DNA of 64,000 nt from Ogataea parapolymorpha DL-1 (lineage: Eukaryota > Ascomycota > Pichiomycetes > Pichiales > Pichiaceae), in assembly GCF_000187245.1 (NCBI RefSeq), contig NC_027861.1, positions 1,302,001 through 1,366,000 on the forward strand. Reading direction: 5' to 3'. Shown piece by piece: positions 1 through 9,298 of this stretch; positions within the stretch are counted from its first letter, which is position 1, and each line of letters begins with the position of its first letter. Both the position numbers and the translations under genes were made by a program. Below the pieces are notes generated by a model. It did not search any database. It worked only from the letters and a program-made list of their open reading frames with translations, and was not told where the DNA came from.

Positions 1-893
1 AATACAACCAGCAAACGCACCACGCGCGCAAAACCCGCCGTACAGAGTCCAAGATCTACAAGCTGCGCTCGTTCAACAATTGCATCAAATACATCCTGAT
101 CCACAAGTACGCGCGGCCGGGAGGCAACGTGCTGGACCTGGGGTGCGGCAAGGGTGGCGACATGGCGAAATGGGAGGCTGTGCAGACAAAATCGTATGTC
201 GGCATCGATCTTTCGGACCTCTCAATCAAGGAGGCCGTCACGCGCTACAAACGCTCGCGGTTCCACTTCCAGGCGGTTTTCGCCACAGGAGATGCGTTCA
301 ATGTGCCCGTTCCACAGATCCTCAAAGATTTCCGAGACCAGGTCGACCTCCAGTTCGACACCGTGTCGATGCAGTTCTGCATGCACTACGCGTTCGACTC
401 GGAGCTGACGGTGCGCAACATGCTGCAGAACGTGGCCCGATCGCTCAAGGTGGGCGGCATGTTCATTGGCACGATTCCGTCGTCCGACTTCATCCGCTGG
501 AAAGTCAACAAACTGGGCCCTGGCGAGCGCAAATGGGGCAACTCGATCTATTCGGTTGAGTTCCCATCGGAGCCACCCAAGGACGCCAAGTTTGCGAATC
601 CGTTTGGCAACGTGTACAACTACTATCTTGTGGACGCCGTCGACAACGTGCCGGAGTACGTGGTGCCGTTCGAGACGTTCCGTGCGCTTTGCGAGTCGTA
701 CAATCTGGAGCTGCGGTACAAAAAAAATTTCTTTGAGCTCTTCAACAAGGAGATCCCCAACTACTTCAGAAAGCTGCCGACGCCCGTCGTGGAGTCGCTG
801 CGGCGCGAGGACGGCTCATACGGTGTCAGCGGCGAAGACAGAGACGCGTGCTCGTTCTACCTCGCGTTTGCGTTCGAAAAAGTCGGCGCATAG
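1..893 (+). CDS. ABD1: mRNA cap guanine-N7 methyltransferase, 3' part of gene
   Basis: The reading frame is open from the left edge (codons start at base 3), so the N-terminus lies outside the window. The product transfers a methyl group from S-adenosylmethionine to N7 of the mRNA cap guanine in the nucleus. Visible family marks are the block S-K-I-Y-K-L-R-S-F-N-N-C-I-K near the left edge and the SAM-binding loop VLDLGCGKGGD at about 129-165. Further marks are the later D-x-V-S-M-Q-F-C-M-H-Y-A-F segment and G-T-I-P near 470. The gene converges on PRP5 with 29 bp between stops. ABD1 and PRP5 are also neighbours in S. cerevisiae (YBR236C, YBR237W, from memory). Confidence 0.95.
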   Translation, partial: YNQQTHHARKTRRTESKIYKLRSFNNCIKYILIHKYARPGGNVLDLGCGKGGDMAKWEAVQTKSYVGIDLSDLSIKEAVTRYKRSRFHFQAVFATGDAFNVPVPQILKDFRDQVDLQFDTVSMQFCMHYAFDSELTVRNMLQNVARSLKVGGMFIGTIPSSDFIRWKVNKLGPGERKWGNSIYSVEFPSEPPKDAKFANPFGNVYNYYLVDAVDNVPEYVVPFETFRALCESYNLELRYKKNFFELFNKEIPNYFRKLPTPVVESLRREDGSYGVSGEDRDACSFYLAFAFEKVGA

Positions 894-922
894 CCATCAG
901 CTCTATCAACAGTATATATAGA

Positions 923-3181
923 CTACACAATGGTGAACTTGCGCTTGCGCTCGTCCAGGGAATCCTTCAGACCTTCGACCAGACTCCGCTTGAACATCTC
1001 CACCGCCTGGCGCACGCTCATCTCGTTGTCGCCCTCGATCAGCAGGTACAGCTTGGGGTCGTCCTTGGCTCCAGGCTCCTTGCCCGGCCCGTAGTAGCGG
1101 CCCTTGGTGGTGATCGACGTGCCGGTCGCCTCGACCACCTTATTAATGTTGTCCTTATTGGACATGTGCCAACGCGTGCTTTGAGGCAAGTCGTTGATGT
1201 TCATCTTCGCGTGGTGGACGGCAGAGTCCGGACCACGCTTGATGCTGCCAAAGACGACTTGGAAATTGTTCAGCTTGTCGGACGGCACCTCTGCCGTCTC
1301 GTCGTCGTCGTCGTCGTCGTAGTTGGTCTCGGAGCCGTTTTCCCCCTCGTACAGCGTTCTGTCGAGCTTCTTTTTCTGCTCCCTAATTTCGGCCAGCTTC
1401 TCCAGCCCGCGGCCCCCAAACCCAGACCCATACTTCACCTCGCCACGCTTGAGCTTTTCGCGGAACCGGCTCGCAATCTGTGCCAGCTCTGCAGGCGGCT
1501 GCGTGCCCGAAAGCTCCAGCAACCGCACTATGTCGCTGGCACTTCGCTCCTGGTGCCGTGTGACAAACGTGACGGCCGTTCCCGAGCGGCCCGCGCGCCC
1601 CGTGCGCCCCACGCGGTGCACGTAGTCCTCCATGTGGTTGGGCGAGTCGTAGTTGACCACCAAATTCAAATCCTTCACGTCCAAGCCGCGCGACGCAACC
1701 GACGTAGCAACCAATATGTCAATCACGTTGCTCTTGAAATCAGAAATAATGCCGTCCCTGTCAATCTGCTCTTTCCCGCCATGCAGCGACAGCGTCGGAT
1801 ACCCTCTGATGATGAGCTGATTTGCCAGACTGTCGCAGCTGTCCTGCTTGTCGACGAAAATTAATATTTTTCCCGAGTCGCTGCTCTGGAAGCGGGCCAG
1901 AACTTGCAGCAAACGGCCGAATTTCTGCTCCTCGTCCAGAATCTCGAACTGCTGCATGATCTTGTCGTTCACCAGGTTCTTGGCCCCCACAAGCACCTCG
2001 ACCGGGTCTGTCAAACACCGCCTGGCAAGAGCCTCCATCCGCGGAGGAAATGTTGCCGAAAATAGAACGGTCTGCCGGTCCGGCCTCGTCACTTTCAAGA
2101 TCTTCATCACCTGTGGCTCGAACCCCATGTCAAACATGCGGTCGGCCTCGTCCAGAACGAGGTACGTCACATGACTGAGCCGCAGAACGCGGCCATTGTT
2201 CGCGCACAGCAGATCGATGATCCGTCCCGGCGTGCCGACTACCAGGTCGCAGCCTTTCTTGATCTCGGCAATTTGCTGACTAATAGACTGTCCGCCGTAG
2301 CAGCAGCAACCGCGCAGCTTGAGCGCCTCGAGAAAAACACTGCTTTCGTTGAATATCTGCATTGCCAGCTCCCTAGTTGGCGTCATCACCAGAGCACGCA
2401 CAGACGGTGCCGCTGGGTTCGCAAGCAGCTGGCGAAACAAAGGCAGCAGAAACGCAAGCGTCTTTCCAGAGCCTGTCTTGGCAATTCCAATCAGATCGTG
2501 GCCGCTCATCACGTTCGGGAGAGCCTCACACTGGATAGGCGTGGGAGCCTCGAAACCGAGCGAGTCCAGCGCACTCCGTAGCGAAAGAGGCAGTCCCAGA
2601 TGGTCCCACGTGATAATGGGCCGTGCAACAGACTTGCCGCGTACGGTGATCGCGTCACGGAGCCGCAATGAGTCCACCTCGTCCGGCGACAGCGAGCTGA
2701 TGAACGCGCTCTCGTTGTAGAGGCGTCTGGTGTACGGGTGTTCGCTGGGAGGGTGTTCGGGCACCGACTTCTTGTTCTTCTCGTTGATGGCCTGGAGAAG
2801 TTTGGCCGGGTCCAGGTGTTCTGCGTCGGTGTCGGACTCTGAGGGGATGTCGTCGTCGCTCTCAAAGAGCGCGGCGGAGCCGTCTTTGTGCTGGCTGTGC
2901 TCCATGTTTTCGAGCAGCGTGTCCAGGTCCAGCGGGGCGTCGTCGGTTGTCTGCTCCGTATTCTCTGCTGGCCCGTCCAGCAGGTTTTTGCGCACCAGAC
3001 GGGTGGGTTTTTTAGGCGTCGTTTTTGCCTTTGCCGTGAACTTGACAGGCTTTTTCTCGGCCTCGGCCTCTTTCTTCTTCTTCCACGCCGCTAGCTTTGC
3101 CAGCCGCGCGCGTCGCTTCTCTTCTGCACTGGTTAATGGCTGGCCCGCTACTCCAGGGCTACTTACAGCATCGGGAAACAT
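923..3181 (-). CDS. PRP5: DEAD-box RNA helicase Prp5, pre-spliceosome assembly
   Basis: This is a 752-residue DEAD-box ATPase that remodels U2 snRNP during branch-site recognition. All helicase motifs are readable: Q-motif F-E-A-P-T-P-I-Q, motif I AKTGSGKT (about residue 234), PTRELA, TPGR, DEAD followed by RMFDMGFEPQ, SAT, TSVASRGLD and HRVGRTGRAG. The C-terminal region with N-D-L-P-Q-S-T-R-W and G-x-Y-Y-G-P-G-K-E-P is the KH-like tail of the Prp5/DDX46 subfamily and separates it from other DEAD proteins. The N-terminus is Lys/Glu-rich. The ATG at 3181 is used; a GTG codon two residues upstream is not a plausible start. It shares a 78-bp divergent promoter with VHC1. Finding Prp5 beside genes with extremely short branch-site-to-3'-site introns is worth noting. 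Confidence 0.95.
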   Translation of the reverse strand: MFPDAVSSPGVAGQPLTSAEEKRRARLAKLAAWKKKKEAEAEKKPVKFTAKAKTTPKKPTRLVRKNLLDGPAENTEQTTDDAPLDLDTLLENMEHSQHKDGSAALFESDDDIPSESDTDAEHLDPAKLLQAINEKNKKSVPEHPPSEHPYTRRLYNESAFISSLSPDEVDSLRLRDAITVRGKSVARPIITWDHLGLPLSLRSALDSLGFEAPTPIQCEALPNVMSGHDLIGIAKTGSGKTLAFLLPLFRQLLANPAAPSVRALVMTPTRELAMQIFNESSVFLEALKLRGCCCYGGQSISQQIAEIKKGCDLVVGTPGRIIDLLCANNGRVLRLSHVTYLVLDEADRMFDMGFEPQVMKILKVTRPDRQTVLFSATFPPRMEALARRCLTDPVEVLVGAKNLVNDKIMQQFEILDEEQKFGRLLQVLARFQSSDSGKILIFVDKQDSCDSLANQLIIRGYPTLSLHGGKEQIDRDGIISDFKSNVIDILVATSVASRGLDVKDLNLVVNYDSPNHMEDYVHRVGRTGRAGRSGTAVTFVTRHQERSASDIVRLLELSGTQPPAELAQIASRFREKLKRGEVKYGSGFGGRGLEKLAEIREQKKKLDRTLYEGENGSETNYDDDDDDETAEVPSDKLNNFQVVFGSIKRGPDSAVHHAKMNINDLPQSTRWHMSNKDNINKVVEATGTSITTKGRYYGPGKEPGAKDDPKLYLLIEGDNEMSVRQAVEMFKRSLVEGLKDSLDERKRKFTIV

Positions 3182-3259
3182 GCTCACAATAAATATTTTT
3201 TTTTATTATTTATTTTACCTCTAATCGCATTATCCTTGCTCATATGCTTTGCTCCCCTA

Positions 3260-6200
3260 ATGTCTAATTTGCGCAGCCTTCATCCCAACTACGGGTCGAT
3301 CGCGGACCCCAGCACGGACGAAAAGCCCCACAAGCTCAACACCATGAACGGCGTCACGCTGCCCACGATCCTGAACGTGCTGTCTATTTTGATGTTCTTG
3401 CGATTCGGCTTTGTTCTGGGCCAGATGGGCATTCTGGGCACGCTGTTGCTGCTGGTTATGAGCTACGGCATTGACCTTCTTACGACGCTCTCCGTGAGTG
3501 CCATCGCCACCAACGGGACCGTCAAAGGCGGCGGGGCGTACTATATGATCAGTCGCAGTCTGGGGGTGGAATTTGGCGGCGCAATAGGCATCATCTTCTA
3601 CATTGGCCAGGTGCTGAACTCTGCATTGAACGTGGCCGGTCTGATTGAGCCGCTGCTGTACAATTTCAACAGCCAGACCGGCGTTGTGTGGAAATTGCTG
3701 CCCACAGACTACTGGTTCCAGTTTATGTACAGCACTGTGTTTTTGGCTCTCTGCACGGTGATCTCGCTTATTGGCTCGCAGACAGTTTCGAAAGCCGGGT
3801 CGCTGCTGTGTTTTCTGCTGATTCTGTCGACGCTGTCGGTGCCGCTGTCGTCGCTCGTGGTGGCTCCGTTTTATTCGAAGGAAAACGACGCCTTCTACAC
3901 GGGCATTTCCTGGGCCACCTTTACAGAAAACTTGCTCCCGCACTTCACGCAAGGTGCTGCGGGCTCGCAACTGCCGCGCAAGGAGAATTTCAGAGACGTG
4001 TTTGGCATTTTCTTCCCTGCTACGGCAGGTATCTTTGCTGGCGCGTCCATGAGCGGTGACCTGAAAAACCCGTCCAAATCCATCCCGCTAGGAACGCTGA
4101 GCGGGCTGTTGATCACGTTTGTGTGCTATCTCCTGGTAATCATTTCTATGGGATGCTCAATCCCGCGCGAACTGCTCTACAAAGACGTGCAAGTGCTCCA
4201 GACGGTCAATCTGTCGCCGCTGCTAATAATTGTCGGCGAGGTGTCGACGTCAGTGTTTTCGGTCATTGTCGGCCTCGTGGGCGCCGCAAAACTGCTCCAG
4301 GCCATCGCAATCGACGAGATCCTGCCCGGACTGCGCGTTTTCGGCACAGACTCCGTCTACGGCATCCTGTTCACGTGGCTGCTGTGCCAGCTGTTTCTGT
4401 TTGCCGACGTCAACCAGATCGCAACGCTCATCACCATGGCCTTTCTCATGACGTTTATCGTCACCAACGTGGCCTGTTTCCTCTTGAAACTCGGCTCTGC
4501 CCCCAATTTCAGGCCCAGCTTCCGCTATTTTGGCACAACGACCGCCCTCATGGGCACGCTGGCGTCTGGAGCAGCCATGTTCATCGTCGACGGCATTTCG
4601 GCGTCCTTCATCTTCATCATGCTGATGGCCCTCGTCCTGTTCATCCACTACATCTCGCCGCCAAAACAGTGGGGAGACGTGTCGCAGTCGCTCATTTACC
4701 ACCAGGTGCGCAAATATCTGCTGAAATTGCGCCAGGATAACGTCAAGTACTGGCGTCCGCAGATTCTGCTGCTCGTCGACAACCCGCGAACAAGCTGGAA
4801 ATTAATTAATTTCTGCAACCACCTCAAAAAAGGCGGTCTTTACATCCTCGGGCACGTCATGGTGGCAGACAGTTTCCAGGACCGGGTGGCCGATTTGAAC
4901 CGCCAACGGTCCGCGTGGATCAAGCTCCGCGACGTATCTAAGGTGAAAGCGTTTGTGCAGATCGCCATCGCGCCGACGTTCTGCTGGGGAGTGCGCAACG
5001 TGTTTCTGGGATCAGGACTGGGCGGAATGAAACCAAATATTACCATAGTCGGATTCTACGATTTATCAAACTACAAGGCGCAAAAACTGCCCAAGAGCAT
5101 AAAGTTCGAGTCTAAAACGCCGGAATTCTCAAAACAGGTGAACGTGAACATTTCAGGACTGCCCACAGATACCTGCATCCAGGAGAACCATATAGGTCTC
5201 TGCAACTGGGTGCAAGTACTGGAAGACCTGTCGCTGCTGGACAGCAATATTGCCGTCGCCAAGGGGTTCCCGCGACTGCACATCCCAAGCAACCACGAGA
5301 ACCAGCTCCAGGACTCTCAACAACGCTACATCGATCTGTACCCGATCCAGATGTCGAGTCACGTGACCAACAAATCGGGCAAGAGTATTAGGACCAACAA
5401 CTTTGACACGTACACCTTGATTTTGCAGCTGGGCGCCATTCTGCACACGGTGCCGTGCTGGAAGAAGACGCACCGGCTGCGTGTGGTGGTGTTTGTGGAG
5501 TACAAGCGGGACGTTGCTGAGGAGAAGCAGCGGCTGCGGTCGTTGCTGGAGATCCTGCGAATCAATGCCGAGGCGGTAGTCCTTTGCTTGGAGTCGGGCA
5601 ACTTTGGCACGTACAATTACATTGCGAAGGGCGAGAAAGATGGATTTGACGCGGGCAAGGTGGACTCTCGACTGGAGAACGACGATTGGTGGCAGGCCGT
5701 GTTGGAGATGCGCAATTCGGCCGCTCCGGCACCAAAGCCTGTGGCCAATATTCAGATTAATTCCAAGGTGGTGAGGAAATTTCGTGCGGGCAACAGAAAA
5801 CGGTACTCGGGCAGCTACATGCGCAAGAACGGCGTGGCGTTCTCGATGGTTTCGAACGGCATAGCGAACCTGGATCTCCACAAGACGCTGGCAGACGCCT
5901 CGTCGTCAGACGACGACTACTCGTTTTCCGACGCCGAGTCGATTGTCTCGTCGGCGTCGTCGATCTCACGCCACGAGCCCCATCCTCCGACGGTACCCGT
6001 CTACCAATCGTCCGCGCAGCATCTGCGGCGGCCAATGCTGCGAAACCTAAAGTCGTCGACATCGCTGCTGCGTCAGAAAGTTTCTACTTTCTCTGCTGAC
6101 ACCATGCCCAATTCTCAAGTTTTAGAAAACGCACAGGGTAACGAGCCGTCCATTATGTTTGTTCAGGACGGCACTGAGTCGGGCGCGCTGTCGGGCAGCG

Positions 6201-6478
6201 TGTCGCCCGCGTTTGCAGCAACGGCATACGATGAGTCGGTGTTCTCATTCAACGAGCTGAGCAGTACGGCGCAATATCTGATTTTAAACGAGCTCATGAG
6301 AACTACGTCTGCCAACACAGCCCTAATCTTCTCGACGTTGCCTGTCCCGGAAATTGGACTGCACAAGGATGAGAAAAGCTGCCTGGACTACGTGACCGAT
6401 CTTGACACCTGGTGTAATGGACTTCCCCCAACGTTATTGATAAATGCCAAGACTGTGACCGTCACTACAAATCTGTAA
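3260..6478 (+). CDS. VHC1: Cation-chloride cotransporter, vacuolar K-Cl type
   Basis: The 1072-residue product belongs to the SLC12 cation-chloride cotransporter family; yeast Vhc1 moves K+ and Cl- at the vacuolar membrane. The N-terminal half has about twelve hydrophobic spans, starting with [18 protein letters not shown] and including the conserved [14 protein letters not shown] loop. The C-terminal cytosolic half has [10 protein letters not shown], typical of the SLC12 C-terminal domain, followed by a Ser-rich stretch (residues about 880-960). The first ATG in frame is at 3260; the upstream TTG at 3236 is not a yeast start. VHC1, ABD1 and PRP5 are also adjacent in S. cerevisiae (YBR235W-237W), but here VHC1 flanks PRP5 instead of ABD1. 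Confidence 0.93.
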   Translation: MSNLRSLHPNYGSIADPSTDEKPHKLNTMNGVTLPTILNVLSILMFLRFGFVLGQMGILGTLLLLVMSYGIDLLTTLSVSAIATNGTVKGGGAYYMISRSLGVEFGGAIGIIFYIGQVLNSALNVAGLIEPLLYNFNSQTGVVWKLLPTDYWFQFMYSTVFLALCTVISLIGSQTVSKAGSLLCFLLILSTLSVPLSSLVVAPFYSKENDAFYTGISWATFTENLLPHFTQGAAGSQLPRKENFRDVFGIFFPATAGIFAGASMSGDLKNPSKSIPLGTLSGLLITFVCYLLVIISMGCSIPRELLYKDVQVLQTVNLSPLLIIVGEVSTSVFSVIVGLVGAAKLLQAIAIDEILPGLRVFGTDSVYGILFTWLLCQLFLFADVNQIATLITMAFLMTFIVTNVACFLLKLGSAPNFRPSFRYFGTTTALMGTLASGAAMFIVDGISASFIFIMLMALVLFIHYISPPKQWGDVSQSLIYHQVRKYLLKLRQDNVKYWRPQILLLVDNPRTSWKLINFCNHLKKGGLYILGHVMVADSFQDRVADLNRQRSAWIKLRDVSKVKAFVQIAIAPTFCWGVRNVFLGSGLGGMKPNITIVGFYDLSNYKAQKLPKSIKFESKTPEFSKQVNVNISGLPTDTCIQENHIGLCNWVQVLEDLSLLDSNIAVAKGFPRLHIPSNHENQLQDSQQRYIDLYPIQMSSHVTNKSGKSIRTNNFDTYTLILQLGAILHTVPCWKKTHRLRVVVFVEYKRDVAEEKQRLRSLLEILRINAEAVVLCLESGNFGTYNYIAKGEKDGFDAGKVDSRLENDDWWQAVLEMRNSAAPAPKPVANIQINSKVVRKFRAGNRKRYSGSYMRKNGVAFSMVSNGIANLDLHKTLADASSSDDDYSFSDAESIVSSASSISRHEPHPPTVPVYQSSAQHLRRPMLRNLKSSTSLLRQKVSTFSADTMPNSQVLENAQGNEPSIMFVQDGTESGALSGSVSPAFAATAYDESVFSFNELSSTAQYLILNELMRTTSANTALIFSTLPVPEIGLHKDEKSCLDYVTDLDTWCNGLPPTLLINAKTVTVTTNL

Positions 6479-7642
6479 CTGGGGGCCTCGGTGGAAAATT
6501 CCGAAGTGCATAGTATATAGAGAGTAATTGAGAGGATCTAGAGGGATACGAGGATTGCTTTGTAGTTTGGACATAGGTGGGCGGGAGGGGAGAGATGGAG
6601 TTTGTTGACGGCGGCCAAATTCCAGATTGGGTGTGGTTTGTTGAGTGAGATTAATTTTCGCTCATGATTGGCTGCTGGCGGCTGGCGGCGGGGTGCGTTT
6701 CACCAGAATACCTGTCAAACGGTGTTCGGGGGGGATGCAGCATGCATATGCACCTTCGATAATCTGCAATCGGGTGGTCGGCTGAAAACCGAAAAGGACA
6801 TTCCAATTTGCTTACGGGGGAAATCCCTAATTGCACCGCGTCGGGAGGTCCGAAGGCTGCGGCGGTTTTATGGCGCTGTCTGTTATGCACCGTTTGTAAA
6901 AAAGGCGCATTGTTTGCTGTTGACAGCTGCATGCTCGAAAGCTCAATTCAACCGCAGGTCGCATGCCGTCGGGTAAGCCGAGCCGACGGGAACTCCGGCC
7001 GACCTCCACGTCACAATACAAGTCAAGTTTGTCACAACGCGGCCTCGCGAAGATCTTTTGTGCCACCGTTGGGCCAGCCCACTGTGCATAATACACCGCG
7101 GAAAAGCCGATCACTACGCGAGACGGGTGGGCGCCACTGTGCCAAGTGGGAATAAGCCAGTGGAGGCAGTGGACCCACTCAGGTACGAATACGCCGGAAT
7201 GGCAGGCGGCCGATGGAATTGCCACAATAGTGAGGCTCACGACACGCGAGCGCGGCAAGGTTGCTGTTTACGGCGTGCGATGGTGGGCAGAGTGGTTTGA
7301 AACGCAACCGCAATTAGGCGGTGTTTCTACATTTTCGAGGAACTTCCGTCGGCAGAACCTCAAAATTTTAGCTGTGCGTCTGGCAAGTTATAAAACCGAA
7401 CAGTAAACGGCACATTAGATTGTCCCAATACAGCTATTTCGCTCGGTCGCATAGAATTTCCAGGCCGCACCCTATTGTTTTATGCGTCGTAGTCACATTT
7501 TTTTTTGCTGAAAGTGATAGACCTGTCTCCTGAATGGCCTTTTTGGTGCTATTATTCACGCAGCTGCCGAACCTATTGTTCAGGAAGACGTGCTCCATAT
7601 ATTAAGCAACTGTCCTGGCATTTTTCTACTCTCTGAAAAACT
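6479..7642. promoter_or_regulatory. 1.16-kb intergenic region upstream of the homeodomain gene
   Basis: No convincing gene was found; small open frames on both strands lack protein-like composition. The first part holds the VHC1 3' end. The rest is an unusually long promoter for this compact genome and precedes a transcription factor. It contains a CCAAT box in reverse (GATTGG near 6665), two copies of CCTATTGTT (7471 and 7572) resembling HMG-box/Rox1 sites, and a TATA-like stretch CATATATTA near 7596, about 45 bp before the ATG. Function is inferred from position. Confidence 0.55.
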
Positions 7643-8305
7643 ATGGAAGTGTCCAGTCTCATCAATAAACAGTACGCTGGCCCCCAGCGGCTTACCCCGC
7701 CAACCTCGCCATACGACTCGCTCCCGGCTCCCCGTGTACAATTGCCCTCCATCAAGCGGATCCTGGACTCCTCGGTCCTCGACTCCATCAACAAATTCCC
7801 GCCCCAAAACTACGACCCTTCCGCCATGCCAATTCTGCCTAGCCCCGTGCAGCAATTCCCTTACTCGCCGCTCTCCTCGAGATCCAGCTCGTTCTCCTCC
7901 GTGCTCGAGTACCAGCTGCCACCGCCCCTGGTCACGCATCGCTCGCTGCCACACCTCTCTTTCCCAAGACTCTCGCTCACAGAGCCCGCCAGCCCGGGCC
8001 AGCAGTCCGCAGCGGCCCGCTCCGACTCAGAGTACAACGCCCCGGCCTCCCCGTCGTCCGACTCCGACTGCGGTGCCAAGTACTGCAAGAAAAAGCGCTC
8101 CAACCTGCCCAAAAAGACAACGGTTATCCTGCTCAACTGGTTGAACGATAACCTCGAACACCCGTACCCCAACTCGAAGGAAAAAATGGAGCTCGTCGCA
8201 AAGACTGGCCTCACCAACCAGCAGCTCTCCAATTGGTTCATCAACGCAAGAAGACGCAAGATCCAGCTGCTCAGAGAGCTCAAGTCCAACAGCACCACCG
8301 TGTGA
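7643..8305 (+). CDS. CUP9/TOS8: TALE-class homeodomain transcription factor (Cup9/Tos8-like)
   Basis: The 220-residue protein has a C-terminal homeodomain (about 150-210) of the three-amino-acid-loop-extension class. Helix 1 is followed by H-P-Y-P-N-S, and the recognition helix contains NWFINARRR (197-205). The core KKRSNLPK...LLNWLNDNLEHPYP...TGLTNQQLSNWF closely resembles S. cerevisiae Cup9 and Tos8, which repress dipeptide-transport and other genes. The N-terminal 145 residues are rich in Pro and Ser and begin with a short L-P-S-I-K-R-I-L motif also seen in Cup9-type proteins. Mating-type alpha2 proteins share the fold but not this N-terminus. It converges on the PTP1-like gene with 52 bp between stops. 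Confidence 0.85.
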   Translation: MEVSSLINKQYAGPQRLTPPTSPYDSLPAPRVQLPSIKRILDSSVLDSINKFPPQNYDPSAMPILPSPVQQFPYSPLSSRSSSFSSVLEYQLPPPLVTHRSLPHLSFPRLSLTEPASPGQQSAAARSDSEYNAPASPSSDSDCGAKYCKKKRSNLPKKTTVILLNWLNDNLEHPYPNSKEKMELVAKTGLTNQQLSNWFINARRRKIQLLRELKSNSTTV

Positions 8306-8357
8306 TGCTCTGTCCATACTACGCCATGTCTACAGTAATATTATCTCGTTTTTCCGC

Positions 8358-9287
8358 TCACGTTTTATTCAGGTACCTGCTGATGTAGTACTGCCGCAGA
8401 CAGTCGTAGATGAACGCAAACTGCTCGAATTGCTGCACCATCAGCACGCGCTGGCTGCGTAGTTCCAGCACGATCTCCAGCACGGGGTCTCGCACCTCGT
8501 GGTTGTTGACCGGCGTGATCAGGTCCTCGCGAGCGTCGTCGGTGTCGGGAGCCGTCAAACTCGCTGTGCAGTGCTGTAGAAAGTAGTCCACCGCGATGAA
8601 CGTGCCAGACCGCCCCACGCCGGCCGAGCAGTGCACCACAATCGGGTCTGTCGTGTCGTGCGAGTGTACGCTGTTGCTCAGCTCCACCAACGACGGCGCC
8701 TGCTCAGGCGCACTGAAATCCGCCCACTCGTGGAATTGGTACTGAGTCACCGGCTTCAGTGCCCCGCTCGTCTCATCCCGCAGCGTCCAGTGCCGCACCG
8801 TGAAATGCCCGCTCTCGCTTTCGCGCACGCCGCCAAATTCCAGTACCAGCCCGTCCCCGGCGCGGAAGTCATTTTCCGACCAGTACTTGTAGCATTTTTC
8901 ACGCCCGCCCTCAAACAGTGGCGTCAGCATCACAATCACCACCTCGTTCACACACTGCTCAAAACACATCTGCCAAAAATGCCTCCACGTCGCCGCTGTC
9001 GGGCCCTGGGTCGCTATGTACCGCCCCACGCCGTCGCCACACGTCAGCTCGAGCCATGACGCATTGATATAGTCGTTGTCCCTGCTGCGCAGCCGCACCC
9101 GGTTCTTGTCGAACGGCAGCACGTCACTGTACCGATTGCGGTCCCTGTTCCGCGCGCCGGCCTCGTACGACCACGCCGACTGCGAACGGTGCCGCATCGC
9201 GTCCACCAGCCGGCTCTTCTCGCGCCGGTTGATCTCCACGTACTTCTCGCGCAGCGCCTCGCGCGATTGCGTCAGAAACTTGGGCAT
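8358..9287 (-). CDS. PTP1: Protein tyrosine phosphatase, Ptp1-like
   Basis: The 309-residue product is a classical cytosolic tyrosine-specific phosphatase. It has the substrate-loop motif K-N-R-V-R-L followed by N-D-Y-I-N-A-S, then Y-I-A-T-Q-G-P, W-x-x-F-W-Q-M-C, and the P-loop VHCSAGVGRSGT with catalytic Cys near residue 219. A C-terminal Q-F-x-F-I-Y block is also present. Size matches S. cerevisiae Ptp1 (335). The frame stays open far upstream into TTI2, but only because of high GC; homology begins shortly after the ATG at 9287. That ATG lies 11 bp beyond the TTI2 stop codon. The next in-frame Met is near residue 29. Codon third positions are strongly G/C. Confidence 0.9.
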   Translation of the reverse strand: MPKFLTQSREALREKYVEINRREKSRLVDAMRHRSQSAWSYEAGARNRDRNRYSDVLPFDKNRVRLRSRDNDYINASWLELTCGDGVGRYIATQGPTAATWRHFWQMCFEQCVNEVVIVMLTPLFEGGREKCYKYWSENDFRAGDGLVLEFGGVRESESGHFTVRHWTLRDETSGALKPVTQYQFHEWADFSAPEQAPSLVELSNSVHSHDTTDPIVVHCSAGVGRSGTFIAVDYFLQHCTASLTAPDTDDAREDLITPVNNHEVRDPVLEIVLELRSQRVLMVQQFEQFAFIYDCLRQYYISRYLNKT

Positions 9288-9298
9288 CCGTCTTGTCT

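Noticed and set aside
6668..7406. Several overlapping frames of 80-143 codons between VHC1 and the homeodomain gene
   Set aside because: Compositions are not protein-like and frames on both strands overlap each other; the region is better explained as promoter.
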